DNA from: Shinisaurus crocodilurus
Taxonomy: Eukaryota > Chordata > Lepidosauria > Squamata > Shinisauridae
Length of the DNA stretch: 64,000 nucleotides
Reading direction: 5' to 3'
Assembly (NCBI GenBank): GCA_021292165.1
Contig: CM037876.1
Span: forward strand, 206,606,200 to 206,670,199
In this document: positions 43,072 to 53,339 of the stretch, one piece after another
Position numbering within the stretch: position 1 is the stretch's first letter
Layout: every line of letters begins with the position of its first letter
The notes under the pieces: generated by a model
What the model was told of the DNA's origin: nothing
Database searches by the model: none
What the model saw: the letters and a program-made list of their open reading frames with translations, nothing else
Position numbers and translations under genes: made by a program

Positions 43072-43639
43072 ATACTTAGAATTAGAAACTGCTAGAAAAC
43101 CATTTGTGATAGCACAATCAAGATCTATGTATATGACTCAACATTGGGAAAACATGCACAAGGCTTGCAAATATTTTTTATTAATTTTTTAAATGTGAAT
43201 TTCACCAAAACAAAGCAAAACCCAAGGCTTTCAAATATAGCAAGTTACTGTAGAGGTAAAGGGTTTACACTGAATTGGGTAGGGCGGCTGAGGAAAGTAG
43301 AAAGCTTCCTTCAGTTTACTACTAGTTTACTGATAGTAAATCACCACTTTTAATGGTGGTTTAAGGAAAAGGTGAAGGAGCCCAGAAAATAAAAAGAGGA
43401 CTAGAAGTTCTTTCCTATATGCTATCGGGATTTCCCCCCAAGTGTTAGTTTCAGGCCTGTAGGCAATATGTTTGCTCCAATCACCTCCTTACCCCTGCAT
43501 GTATCTGACTGGCTTTGCCATTAGATACATCTTGGGCCACTGCGGTAATTTATTCTAGAGTTCTATAGAAATGAGCTGCCAAAAGACTATTATATGTGTG
43601 CATGCAATAATGCACAGCTAGTACCATTGGTTGCATGCA
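43072..43639. other. Intergenic, nothing recognised
   Basis: No gene or repeat recognised. Confidence 0.35.
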
Positions 43640-44650
43640 ATCCAGGCATCTTCTCTCAGGGAGAGTTGTGAGTTCGTTTGAATCCTGAACTTTCCAAGCT
43701 CTGGATATGGTACATTCAGCATCTAGGAAAATATTATTCCCTTATATAGTACATCTGTTACCATGTTGAATGTGACTGTATGACACATGTATACATACAT
43801 ACATGTATGTTCCGTGGGACTCTGCTTAGAGTAGGCTTCTAAATTATTCTGAAAGAAGACCCCTGGGATTCCCACTTTAATAGCTTCCCTTGAGTTGTGA
43901 GCAGATAAAACGGCGCGCTCATGCTATGCCCAGGAAGGAGCAACATCTATTCATGATAAACCTATCAGCACAAAGCTCTTGCAAGGAGGAGTAGAATAGG
44001 TTTGACATGGTACAAGCAAGAGCAAAATGATCTGAGATGACCGAAGGTGTTACAATCCAGTGGAGTAATTTGGACACTGGAATTAAAGTAGCAATTGGGG
44101 CAAATGTCAAGATAGCCTCGGTTCACGGGGTTTTCTCATTGAAATCAAACGTCCAGGAGGACCATATGGCCATTTGCAAGATGGCCTGCAGGCCAGAAAG
44201 ATACTGTTCAGTGAACAGTTCGTAAAAAGGCTATCATAGTTAATTGGCACTGACAACGCACCTCATTAGTCAAGATGTAAACCTCTGTCGAAAGGTCTTT
44301 TGATGGGGCAGAAGGAAGAAAGGTCAGTCATCCAACCAGGCCTTCAAGGGAAAGCAGGTGATGAAATATTAATTCCTTTGATTTAACAACCTATCAGAGC
44401 TGGTCCACAAAGGAGATGATGGGACCAGAGCCAATCCAGCTTCAGAGAGTAAATGATCATGGTACACAGTTATCCTTTTAATAATTGGGCCTCTGCCAAA
44501 AGAAGGCAGGTTTTTTTCTTCCTTTCCAAGACTTGGTAATGATTAACCAATAAAGTATAAGTCCCACAAACTAAGCTTTGTTTCCTCTTTGGTTTTGCTT
44601 GGTGCCTGGTGAGTTCTCCTATCCTAGAGATATGCGTACCTGTATCCGGG
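43640..44650. promoter_or_regulatory. Repeat-poor candidate conserved noncoding block upstream of CDKN1C
   Basis: About 1 kb with no dispersed repeat, only 3.5-4.5 kb upstream of the CDKN1C promoter. Contains GAGCAGATAAAACGG (GATA-like), GGACACTGGAATTAAAGTAG, AGTTAATTGGCACTGACA, ATGAAATATTAATTCCTTTG and ATTGAAATCAAACG. No coding signature. Conservation not tested. Confidence 0.45.
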
Positions 44651-45009
44651 AACAGATAACATCCTAGACAAGGCGAGTGAGGGTAGTTAAATCAACTATG
44701 CTATATGTCACTTGTAATAGAAGTGAAACCAAGTGAATTTTTGAGCCAAGTGGATGTTTGGCAAAAAGGCTCAATCCAGTCAAGACTGAGATGCTGTTAG
44801 TGGGTGGTTCTTCTGACCAGATGGCAGGTGCTCAACCTGTTCTGGACGGGGTTACACTCCCCCTGAAAGAGTGAGTTTGTAGCCTGGGGGTTCTCCTGGA
44901 GCCATCTTTGTCACTTGCGGCTCAGGTGGCCTCAGTGGCACAGAGTGCCTTCTACCAACTTCGGTTGGTGGCCCAGCTATGCCCCTATCTGAACTGGGAT
45001 AACCTGGTA

Positions 45010-45481
45010 TAGGGATGTATCCACTCGCCTCGAGCGGGCGTAGCGGAGCTGAAATCAGCCCCGCTCACGCCCGCAAGAGGCGAGTGGGCCTTACCAGGTT
45101 CCGGCGGCCGCTAACCTCTCCGCGGCAAGGCGGCTACGCCGCCCGCGTCGGTCCTGTCGTGTCACTTCCGGCTGGCAAGAAGTGACGCGCTGGGACCCTG
45201 CGCTGAACAGCCCTGTTGCCCTGGTTTCTACAGAAAATACATAGAATTGTGGTCCCGGCGTGCCTGCACAGGGTCCCATCCCGTCACTTCCGGCCAGCCG
45301 GATGTGATGCGATGGGACTGGCGCGGGCGGCGCAGCTGCCTTGCCGCGGAGAATTGAGCGGCCGCCGGAACCCGGTAAGCAGCGTGGAGAATTACTCCGC
45401 ACCGCTGAGGATCGAGCGGCGGGGAGGCCCCCGCCGTGGGGAGGCAGGGCGCCCCCACCACCAGGTTTGTGGACACCCCTA
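45010..45481. mobile_element. CpG-rich nonautonomous hAT-like element
   Basis: 472 bp with ends TAGGGATGTATCCAC and GTGGACACCCCTA, inverted repeats of the TAGGGATG hAT type also seen at 61446. CpG-dense throughout, unlike the LINE it splits. No clear 8-bp target duplication. Confidence 0.55.
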
Positions 45482-46029
45482 GCTATGTTCTGGTAACCTC
45501 CAAGCTAGATTACTGCAGTGTGCTCTATGTGGGGCTGCCTTTGAAGATGGTTCAGAAGCTGTAGCTTGTGCAAAATGTGACAGCCAGATAACAGGGACCA
45601 GAAGGTCTGAACAGGCATAACACCAATTCTGCCCCACTTACACTGACTGCCTGTATGTTTCCGAGCCCGATTCAAGGTGCTGGTTTTGACCTATAAAGCC
45701 TTACGTGGCTCGGGACCACAATACTTGACAGACAGAGAGCCTCTCCTGTTCCTCCTCCAGGTGCTCCTCCTAGGGAGGCTTGGAAGGCAGCAACAAGGGA
45801 GAGGGCCTTCTCAGTGGTAGCTCCCCAATTCTGGAATGATTTCAACGAGGCCTGCAGGTGGCCTGCTGCCAACATTGTTATCTTTTCAGTGCCACATTAA
45901 AACCTTCTCTCAGGGATTTGGCAGCATATGATGAGGTTTTTAATTACCGGTAGGTCTTGAATTTTTAATTGTTGATTGTTTAAAATTGTTTTTAGATATG
46001 TGTGTGTTTCTCTGTCTGTTGTATGTTTA

Positions 46030-46273
46030 CAGGCAATCCCCAGGTTATGAACAAGTTCCGTTCTTAAGAATGTCTTTAAGTCGAATTTGTATCGGAACCG
46101 CATAGTGTTCTATACGTTAAAATCGGCATTTACACAAATTGCGTAAATTAAGCATATTGCATAGTATACTACGCTATGTACTCTACGTAAACGACATAGT
46201 GCTGGGGAACCCCAAAGTTCGTTCTTAAGTATGGGTTGGTTGTAAGTCGAATGTTCTTAACTTGGGAACTGCC
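46030..46273. mobile_element. Tigger/mariner-like MITE flanked by TA
   Basis: 244 bp, left end CAGGCAATCCCCAGGTTATG, AACAAGTTCCGTTCTTAAGA; right end GTTCTTAACTTGGGAACTGC; inverted repeats. TA at 46028-46029 and 46274-46275. Lies in the LINE 3' UTR. Confidence 0.7.
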
Positions 46274-46320
46274 TATATATGTATATGTTTTTATAATGTA
46301 TTTTAAAGGTTTTAATCTTT

Positions 46321-47310
46321 GTTGCTCCGGATCCGTTGGAACAGTCTAAAGCCTCCTGTGAGGCTTTAGCAAAGCACTTTGCAGATAAAATTGATCGGAT
46401 TAGGAGTGGGATTCCGTGCGTCGTGGACACAGTGGGTGAACGGGAGGAGGCTAGTGGCAGTCCGGTTTTGTGGAATCAGTTCCAGCTTCTTCTTTCTGGC
46501 GAAGTGAACAAGGTGCTTTCTTCTGTTAAGCTGACCACCTGCTTGCTTGATCCTTGCCCGTCCTGGCTTGTTATGAGCTGCAGGGAAAAACTGGGTGGGG
46601 AGATCAGGACGGTAGTGAATGCCTCCCTCGAGGAGGGAGTGATGCCATCAGCCCTTAAGGAGGCAGTAATAAGACCGCTTCTAAAGAAGCCCTACTGTAA
46701 TGCGCTCTACGTGGGGTTACCCTGGAAGACGGTTCAGAAGTTGCAGCTGGTACAGAATGCAGCAGCTCGCCTGGTTAAAGGCCGCCGCCAGTGTGATCAC
46801 ATCACTCCAGTGCTCAAAGGGTTGCACTGGCTACCAGTGGTTTGCCGAGCCGAATTCAAGGTGTTGGCGTTGACCTTTAAAACCCTGTACGGCTCCAGTC
46901 CAGTATATCTCAAGGAGTGCCTCCAGCAACATCAAGTAGGCCGCTCAACAAGATGTGCCATGGATGGCCTTCTCCCTGTCCCCATCAGCCAGAGAAACCA
47001 GGCTGGTGGGGACTAGGAGGAGGGCCTTTTCTGTGGCAGCCCCCAATTTATGGAACTCTCTCCCCAGTGACCTCCGCCATGCCCCTTCCTTGATTAGCTT
47101 CCGCCGGGCATTAAAAACGTGGCTTTTCAGGCGGGAATATGGGGTGGGTTAGGATTTTTAAGTTTTGTACTGTTTTTAATTGTGTTTTATACTGTGTGTG
47201 TGTGTGTGTGTGTGTTCCCCCCCTTGTGTTTTATTGGACTGTACATCGCTCAGAGTGGCCGGATGTCTGGCTAGATGGGCGATTCATAAATATAATAAAT
47301 AAATAAATAA
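46321..47310 (+). mobile_element. L2/CR1-type LINE with an internal deletion of the RT core
   Basis: Begins within ORF2 and ends with GACTGTACATCGCTCAGAGT, GGGCGATTCATAAATATAAT, AAATAAATAAATAAA. The 3' UTR holds (TG)n at 47196-47214. Most of the reverse transcriptase is missing but the two ends of ORF2 are joined in frame. Confidence 0.8.
46336..47152 (+). pseudogene. Internally deleted LINE ORF2, later frameshifted
   Basis: Frame 46336-47016 starts in the N-terminal RT linker (ALAKHFADKIDRIR), keeps LDPCPSWLVM and SALKEAVIRPLLKKP, then jumps at about 46693 to YCNALYVGLPWKTVQKLQLV, QNAAARLVKG, HITPVLKGLHWLPV. The RT palm with YADD is gone. A shift near 47000 moves the end (RRRAFSVAAPNLWNSLP, SFRRALKTWLF) to another frame. 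Confidence 0.82.
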
Positions 47311-47833
47311 ACAAACTGCCCAGATTGCTTTTGGCTATTGGGCAGTATAGAAATATAATAAATGAAATATCTACCACCATCACCAGCTGCCATTAGGCCC
47401 CATAGTAGGTGGGGCAGATCAGGCTGGCATAGTTAATCCCTGCATTGCTTTCAGCAGTGGAATTTTATATATTTGTCACAGACCCGCCAGGAAGAAAAGC
47501 CTCCCACCTGCCTTCCTCTCACCCTGGACAGCTTTGGAGCCCTCTTCACTCCCACCCACTCCTTTAGGATTACACTGACAGACATCCAACTGCCACTGTT
47601 GCCACCTTACCTTGTCCAGCTGTATAACAAAGTGCTTTTAATTGGCTTGCTTTGTTTTTCATGAGCTAATCTGAAGCCTTTAATAAAAATTAAAAAACAA
47701 AAACAAAGCAGAGGTCATGTCTTCTATATCACATTTTGCACAACCATATTAACTATGTCCGGAATTGCAATATAATTTCCCTCCACTTTTGTGTTTGAGA
47801 GTTGTAGTTCTAATGCATGTCGGTGCTCTTAAG
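47311..47833. other. Intergenic with an L2-like tail scrap
   Basis: GGGCAGTATAGAAATATAATAAATG at 47340-47364 is an L2-type tail. Nothing else recognised. Confidence 0.4.
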
Positions 47834-47965
47834 CAGTGTTCTCCAACCTTGGGTCCCCAGATGTTTTTGGCGAACTCCCAGCATGCCCCAGCCAGCGTAG
47901 TTGGCTGGGGCATGCTGGGAGTTGTAGGCCAAAAACATCTGGGGACCCAAGGTTGGAGAACACTG
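47834..47965. mobile_element. hAT-type foldback MITE
   Basis: 132 bp hairpin with ends CAGTGTTCTCCAACCTTGGG and CCCAAGGTTGGAGAACACTG. Flanks CTCTTAAG and TCTTAGAG only partly match. Same family as 36494 and 50448. Confidence 0.88.
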
Positions 47966-48359
47966 TCTTAGAGTATAATATCCTAACCCACTCCTGACAT
48001 CAGCACAGTAGCTGCTGACATTGCATTGGCACAGCAGTTTTGCACAGCACAGTCAGTCACTCGTAGGACTGAGCACTTAAGAATTCTCCATAATCAGATT
48101 TCTGATAGGGAATGAAACAAGGCAAATGTTAATGATTTAACAGTAAGTAATTAACCTAATATTAACTTGACATTACCATTTGGTAATGACTTAACATTAA
48201 TTTCCAAAAAGCTGGATGTTTGGGGTTTTCTTTGAAGACTTTGGCGAGGCAAAAGAAGGATGATTTACGGTTTGTTGCTACTTTGTATAAGATGGTAATA
48301 TGGAAGACAATGCAAACATGGGATTGAAGTGTTGCACGTGCAGATAGTTATTAGCTATC
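47966..48359. other. Intergenic, nothing recognised
   Basis: AT-rich with TTAAC/TTAAT repeats near 48130-48200. No gene seen. Confidence 0.35.
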
Positions 48360-48640
48360 TAAAAATGCAATATCTCGAAAACTGGGAGCTCGGCCCAACG
48401 ATCTAAATGGAGGTTGCTTTCCAGGTTCAGCTCATTAAAAGCCTGCAAGGTATAAGGGAGAAAATGTAACGAAAGACCATGATCTTACAGGACCATCATC
48501 TGTACCTGGTCTCACCGGGGAAGGTGTGAATCTAGAATGGCCCCACAGTCATTACGACCCTCGTAGAGTTACACTTTAAATCCTCCTTTATCCGGAAGAC
48601 AATCTTATCGTCTCAGTGATCGCCTGATGAGCAATGCAGA
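48360..48640 (+). mobile_element. 3' end of the zinc-finger LINE family
   Basis: CGAAAACTGGGAGCTCGGCC, AACGATCTAAATGGAGGTTG at the start and CCGGAAGACAATCTTATCG, TCAGTGATCGCCTGATGA at the end match the minus-strand copy at 8928-10234. Confidence 0.75.
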
Positions 48641-49397
48641 GTTCTGTGGACTCAGCTGGCACTGAATGTTTCAGTTTTATACCAGGAAATCACATCAGGC
48701 CCTCAGCACCAACTGGAAGTTAGAAAACAATGCTTGTTGTTGTTCTGAATTTTTTTTTTATTTTTTTTTTACCATTCTCATTTAGTTTGATAGAAAATAA
48801 ATTGCTTTCAAAAAGAAAATGGTGAAGAACATTTTGGAGAAATTCTCATGGGTTGGGTTTGGGTTTCTTGTGCTTAGATTACTTAGGTGGTGGCTGAAGA
48901 CTATGCACAAGTGTCCTGTTTTTCATTGTGCAAGTAGTTTGTGGCCTCCTTGGCTTCCCACACTTCAATTAAAGCCCAAGGGAAGATATCATCAGGTAAT
49001 TCCTCCCATAGGGCTTTTTCAGATCAGGAAGCGCAGGCAGCCTAGGGGGAGTACAGAGCAATGGAGAAGTGTGCAACAGAAAGAAAACACACGCAGCACC
49101 CTCAGCTGCCTCGCAGTGATTACATAAGCTCAAAAACATCACAAAAATAAATAGCACATTCTGAGAATGAGGCAGAACAATGGAGGCCTCTTTTATGGGG
49201 GAAGACAATTTTCAGGAGATTAGAGGCCACATTTCAGCACAGCACTAGCCAGGGTTGGGGACTCGGACTCGAGGACTCGACTCGTGAGTCAGACTGAGTC
49301 CCCCCTCTGACTCGAGTCTGACTCGAGTCCCAATATTTTTAATGGGACTCGAGACTTGACTCGGGACTCGAGACCAAGGGACTCTTCAACATCCCTG

Positions 49398-49549
49398 GGC
49401 TGTGCCAGAAGGAGTGGAGAGGAGCGCGATCACCGGTGAAGAGCGCATGGAAGCGAGGCGCGCCGTTGCTCGGCCACTATGGACAGCTACCTGGAGCGCA
49501 GCCCCAACGACATGTTGAGATTTATTTTGATTGATGTGTTGTTGTGGGG
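49398..49549 (+). other. GC-rich captured segment inside the hAT, coding-like
   Basis: Unlike the rest of the element it is GC-rich. From an ATG at 49479 with a good context (ACTATGG) eleven codons, reading MDSYLERSPND, almost all end in C or G, as in a first coding exon preceded by a GC-rich 5' UTR. After MLR it turns AT-rich. The source gene is not recognised. Confidence 0.5.
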
Positions 49550-49571
49550 GGTTAGGGTTAGGGTTAGGGTC
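49550..49571. repeat. Three telomere-type TTAGGG units, interstitial
   Basis: GGTTAGGGTTAGGGTTAGGG lies exactly at the junction between the captured segment and the normal hAT interior. Confidence 0.85.
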
Positions 49572-50447
49572 AGACATTTTGGGTTTGGCTGCCTCTGCCT
49601 GCTTGTTTGGGGTTCCCAGCCTCCTCTGCCTGCCTGGTCTCTTCTTGACCAGTTCAACAGTTGAATTGTCCAAGACAAAGGCCTCTGCCTGCCTGCTTTG
49701 GGGTTCCCTGCCTCATCTGCCTGCCTGGTTATTTTGGGTTTGTCTGCCTGGTCTGTTCTTGCCAAAATCAGTTGCAGAGTTTTGAAATAAAAAGGCACAC
49801 TTGTGCCTAGAATTTATTTAAGCCACACATCTGAAATAGCCTTATTTTGTTGGGAAAACCCCCCATTGATTTTAATAGGGACTCGTGGAGTCAGCTTTGG
49901 GAGTGACTCGGGACTCGGGACTCGTGAGTCACCATTTTGGACCAAGGACTCAGACTCGGACTCAAGACTCGGGTCCAAAGACTCGTGACTTGACTCGTGA
50001 CTCGAGACCAAGGACTCTTCAACATCCCTGGCACTAGCTGCCTCCAACCCTTCCCTGGAGCTAGACACAACACTGCCCCCGCACACCTGCATCGTGGCGT
50101 GGATGCAAGATGGAGGTCAGCCTGCCAACACAGTTGATGCTTGCAGCGGCAGCACAAAAAACAAACAAAAAACCTTCTGAAAAAGGAAGCTGTTCTACAA
50201 CCCCTGCCAATGGTGAGCCCTAACAGTGAAAAACTTGAGAATTCCTCCTCTCCCTGGAGAAATTTGGTGAAATGGTCTCTGCCTACAACTTCTCTGCCCA
50301 CGGACAGGGTGGAGAATTTCGAGAGGCCATTTGCACACATAGATCTAGAAAATATAACAGAAAATATTTGAGTCTTCTGAATCAACTGTAATCCTCTCCT
50401 ACAACTATCCCTCGTCCCCTTTTGTCCTTAGTCCTCTTAGAATAGAC

Positions 50448-50568
50448 CAGTGTTTTCCAACCTTGGGTCCCCAGATGTTTCTGGCCTACGACTCCCAGCA
50501 TGCCCCAGCCAGCGTAGCTGGGAGTTGTAGGCCAAAAACATCTGGGGACCCAAGGTTGGAGGACACTG
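50448..50568. mobile_element. hAT-type foldback MITE with perfect target duplication
   Basis: 121 bp, ends CAGTGTTTTCCAACCTTGGG and CCCAAGGTTGGAGGACACTG. Perfect 8-bp duplication GAATAGAC at 50440-50447 and 50569-50576. Confidence 0.93.
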
Positions 50569-50599
50569 GAATAGACTTTCCTTTGCTCCCAGGCATTTG

Positions 50600-50800
50600 A
50601 CAGGGGCTGTGGCTCAGTGGCAGAACCCATGCTTGGCGTGCAGAAGGTGCCAGGTTCAATCCCCGGCTTCTCCAGGTAGGGCTGGGAAAACTCCTGCCTG
50701 ACACTCTGGAGAGCCATTGCTGCCAGTCAGTGTCAGCTATACTGGGCTAGATGGACTGGGTCTGGCTCAGGATAAGGCAGCTTCCTATGTTCCTATGACA
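50600..50800 (+). mobile_element. tRNA-derived SINE, best copy of its family
   Basis: GCTGTGGCTCAGTGGCAGAA (A box), AGGTTCAATCCCCGG (B box), then CCTGCCTGACACTCTGGAGA, ACTGGGCTAGATGGACTGGG and AAGGCAGCTTCCTATGTTCC at the 3' end. Confidence 0.85.
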
Positions 50801-50804
50801 GCAT

Positions 50805-50990
50805 CTGATAAAGTTTTAACTGGTCCTGGGACATTTATTGTTGAGGGTTTAAATTGCGTTTGTAAATGGCTTTTATATTATGTTTTTTACTGTGTTTTTA
50901 AGGTTTTAATATTTTGTAAACTGCCTAGTAAGCTTCGGCTATTTGACAGTATAGAAATGTAATTATTAAATAACAACAACAACAACAATT
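50805..50990 (+). mobile_element. L2-type LINE 3' tail
   Basis: TTTATATTATGTTTTTTACTG, GTAAACTGCCTAGTAAGCTT, GACAGTATAGAAATGTAATT and a (CAA)n end. Confidence 0.65.
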
Positions 50991-51679
50991 TAAGGAAACC
51001 GCTATTACCTTAGCCTAGATCAAATCCCTAATAAAAACCAATGACTAATTTGCTATAGGAATGAATTAGTCTCTCAGTTCAGAAAGCACACAGTTCCTTG
51101 AGACACGTGTTCTTCACCAGGCAATCCAGCTTTGCTTGAAGTCATCTTCTTTCTGGCCAGGGGCTCACTGGTCTGGACACGGCACAGAATAAGTCTCTCG
51201 GTTGCCTCCTTCCAAAGTCTCACTTCTTCTTAAGGCTAACTGCCTTTAGCTGACAACCTTTCCAGAAGCTTCTCTGTAGAACTGCTGCTAAAATCTCCCC
51301 CTCCTAGGAAATCTTTTCTAGCTTCTGCACCAACTTTTCTAAAGTTAGGCAAACTTCAGCTTCCAACTCTTGCTGGCTACTCTTTTATACTCTTCTGCCA
51401 GAACCTTCTGACCAATAACCTTTGAACACCTGTCTGTCAGTCCATTGCTCTAAACTCAAGAGCCAATGAGTGTAGACAGATAATTCTCTAATGGATCAAT
51501 CACAGTCTATCCTTTTTTATTCCACTGTCCAGTATAAAAACAACTGGACCTAACTGCAAACCCATTAGACCCATAGTTACTTCCTTGGTAATAGTTATAC
51601 TGACACTTGGCAGGTTGCCAACTGTATTCCACATATACAATGTCATTGTTTAGGCCTCAGAGGTAAACTACCAACCTTT
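50991..51679. other. Intergenic, possibly a dispersed repeat
   Basis: Texture resembles a long terminal repeat or other Pol II repeat, but no second copy is present and no class can be given. No gene seen. Confidence 0.25.
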
Positions 51680-51832
51680 TCTTTTTTTAATAAATTTTAT
51701 TTAATTATTATAAACTACACACAAAACTGTAAAACACAAACATACAACTAAAATAAATCATAAGGTGCACACAACACACACACCCGCCTAGGGACCAACT
51801 AATATACTTCCATCCCCTTGATCAAACTACCA
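51680..51832 (-). mobile_element. L1-type LINE 3' UTR end
   Basis: The complement reads AAGGGGATGGAAGTATATTA, GGTCCCTAGGCGGGTG, GCACCTTATGATTTATT, TAAATAAAATTTATT, matching 1278-1415 block for block. Confidence 0.82.
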
Positions 51833-52363
51833 ACCTTTTCATCTCTCACAGATAACTATACACAATCCAGATATTATATTACACAACACATGCTTATTTT
51901 TAAATTTACACATTTAAACAATCTTTCTCCTCAGGACCTATTGATTCTTCCCAATATTGTTAGGTCTACTTACTTTATTTTCCAGTTTTACATTCCATTT
52001 GGAGGAAAACATTTTGATGTAACATTTGAAGAGCATAACAGCCCAGTGTTCCGTGGCTCTTATAAAAATTCTTCACATGCTGTAACAAAGTTTATTATTT
52101 AGTCCTCTGAGACTAGGATCTTGTAACAAAAAGGGTATGTGTCACACCACCATAAGAATACAATATGAGCCAGCAGAAGAGAAAGCCGGGAAGGAAATAG
52201 ATGGAGATATTTGAATAGCATTGGCCATAAACATTGGCACAGTGTAACTATACGAGACTGAAAGCCACTTTGGACTACGGCAAATGTTGACTGAATACTT
52301 GGCTCCAAGGCCAATGTCCTATCTGCTATGCTAAGAGCCAAACCACACTTAATCCTAATCATG

Positions 52364-52717
52364 TAGCAGAGGCATCTCTTACTTTTTACTCTCATGTAAG
52401 TAAGCATGGCCCCAATTTGGATTGAGACCATGGTGCTCAGGAGAGGAGGGTTAAACCTCCCTCCTGTTTTCCTTTTGAAATCCCCCCATGGGGGGGGAGG
52501 TTAAAAAAGGCCGGGGGAAGTCTCCATTGAGTTAATAAAGTTTTTATTTTCTTTTTATAACACCCCCCCACCCGTGTGTGTGTGTGTGTAATTTGGGGGA
52601 GAAATGGGTGGGTGGAGAGAAAGGTTTAACTCTCCCCTCCCACAGCACCATGGTCTCAATCCAAATTGGGGCCATGCTTACTTACATGAGAGTAAAAAGT
52701 AAGAGATGCCTCTGCTA
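52364..52717. mobile_element. Foldback element with 74-nt identical arms
   Basis: 52364-52437 and 52644-52717 are exact reverse complements over 74 nt (TAGCAGAGGCATCTCTTACT to ATGGTGCT). Similarity continues more weakly into the 206-bp loop, which contains a (TG)n tract. Each arm includes a short Met frame beginning MVSIQIGAM. Not assigned to a family. Confidence 0.8.
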
Positions 52718-53002
52718 TAGCAGACAACCTAGTGATGTCCCCAAGTGGTCCCTAGAGGTGTCCCTAGGTGCAAAGTTTCAGAAGGATAGGCATAGCAGTT
52801 TATGTGGGAGTCCTCAAATATTTTTTGTGGGGGGATGATTTGCTTTCCCTTCCCCTCCCACGTAGGGATTTTTTGGGTTGTTTTTTTGTTTGTTTGTTTG
52901 TTTGGGGTTTTTGTTTTGTTTTTTGCAATTTGTATGAAAATGGCACACATCATTGAAGTGTCCCCTGGCAAGAAATCTGCAATGTGTCCTTTTGAAAGCT
53001 AA

Positions 53003-53141
53003 GGGTGCAATCCTATGCATGTTTCGAGTGAAAAAAGTCCTACAAATCCCAGCATTCCCCAACCAGCCATGCATGGCTGGCTGAGGAATGCTAGGAGTTG
53101 TAGGACTTTTTTTCCACTCTAAACATGCATAGGATTGTGCC
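53003..53141. mobile_element. Foldback MITE flanked by CTAA
   Basis: 139 bp, GGGTGCAATCCTATGCATG to CATGCATAGGATTGTGCC, with CTACAAATCCCAGCATTCCC core arms. CTAA stands at both flanks (52999-53002 and 53142-53145), a 4-bp target of the TTAA type. Confidence 0.8.
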
Positions 53142-53339
53142 CTAAAAGACTGATATTACAACATTGGAAGGATAAATGCTCACCTCCTATAAAGGACCTA
53201 AGGACGCTTTCAGCATTTGAATGTGTGGTATATAGACACCTCTTGCAGATGGATACACATCTGGATATTTGGTCTGCCTTTGTTGAAGTTTATGTGTAAT
53301 TCTTAGAAAGCTGTATTTTTGTTTGTGATGCCCCCTTCA

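Larger units (their letters stand above)
44760..46330 (+). mobile_element. L2/CR1-type LINE, decayed, with two insertions
   Basis: ORF2 C-terminal remnants on both sides of a GC-rich insert: ..CTGGACGGGGTTACACTCCC and, from 45482, CTATGTTCTGGTAACCTCCA, AGATTACTGCAGTGTGCTCT, ATGTGGGGCTGCCTTTGAAG, then a region reading WRQQQGRGPSQW-like and NSLP-like blocks and a 3' UTR. Interrupted at 45010-45481 and 46030-46273. Confidence 0.7.
49250..50030. mobile_element. hAT-type element with GACTCG-rich ends, copy 3, with foreign insert
   Basis: 781 bp with ends CAGGGTTGGGGACTCGGACT and TCTTCAACATCCCTG, and a perfect 8-bp duplication GCACTAGC at 49242-49249 and 50031-50038. An internal copy of the right terminus ends at 49397, followed by about 150 bp absent from copies 1 and 2, then three TTAGGG units, then the family's usual middle from 49572. 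Confidence 0.9.
48755..50345 (+). mobile_element. Unclassified dispersed repeat, split by a hAT; inverted partner at 62360-62930
   Basis: Segments 48755-49249 and 50039-50345 match, in order, the complement of 62930-62360: GAGAAATTCTCATGGG, TCAATTAAAGCCCA, GATCAGGAAG, then GGTGGAGAATTT, GAGAGGCCATTT. No family-specific ORF. Class not known to me. The hAT at 49250-50030 interrupts it. Confidence 0.6.

Noticed and set aside
49550..49571. Telomere or chromosome end
   Set aside because: Only three TTAGGG units, flanked on both sides by ordinary hAT sequence.
50600..50672. Functional tRNA gene
   Set aside because: A and B boxes are present but the cloverleaf does not close and the body continues as SINE sequence.
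52099..52838. Two frames on opposite strands sharing the start MVSIQIGAMLTYMRVKSKRC
   Set aside because: The shared peptide only reflects the perfect inverted arms of the foldback element, not a gene pair.
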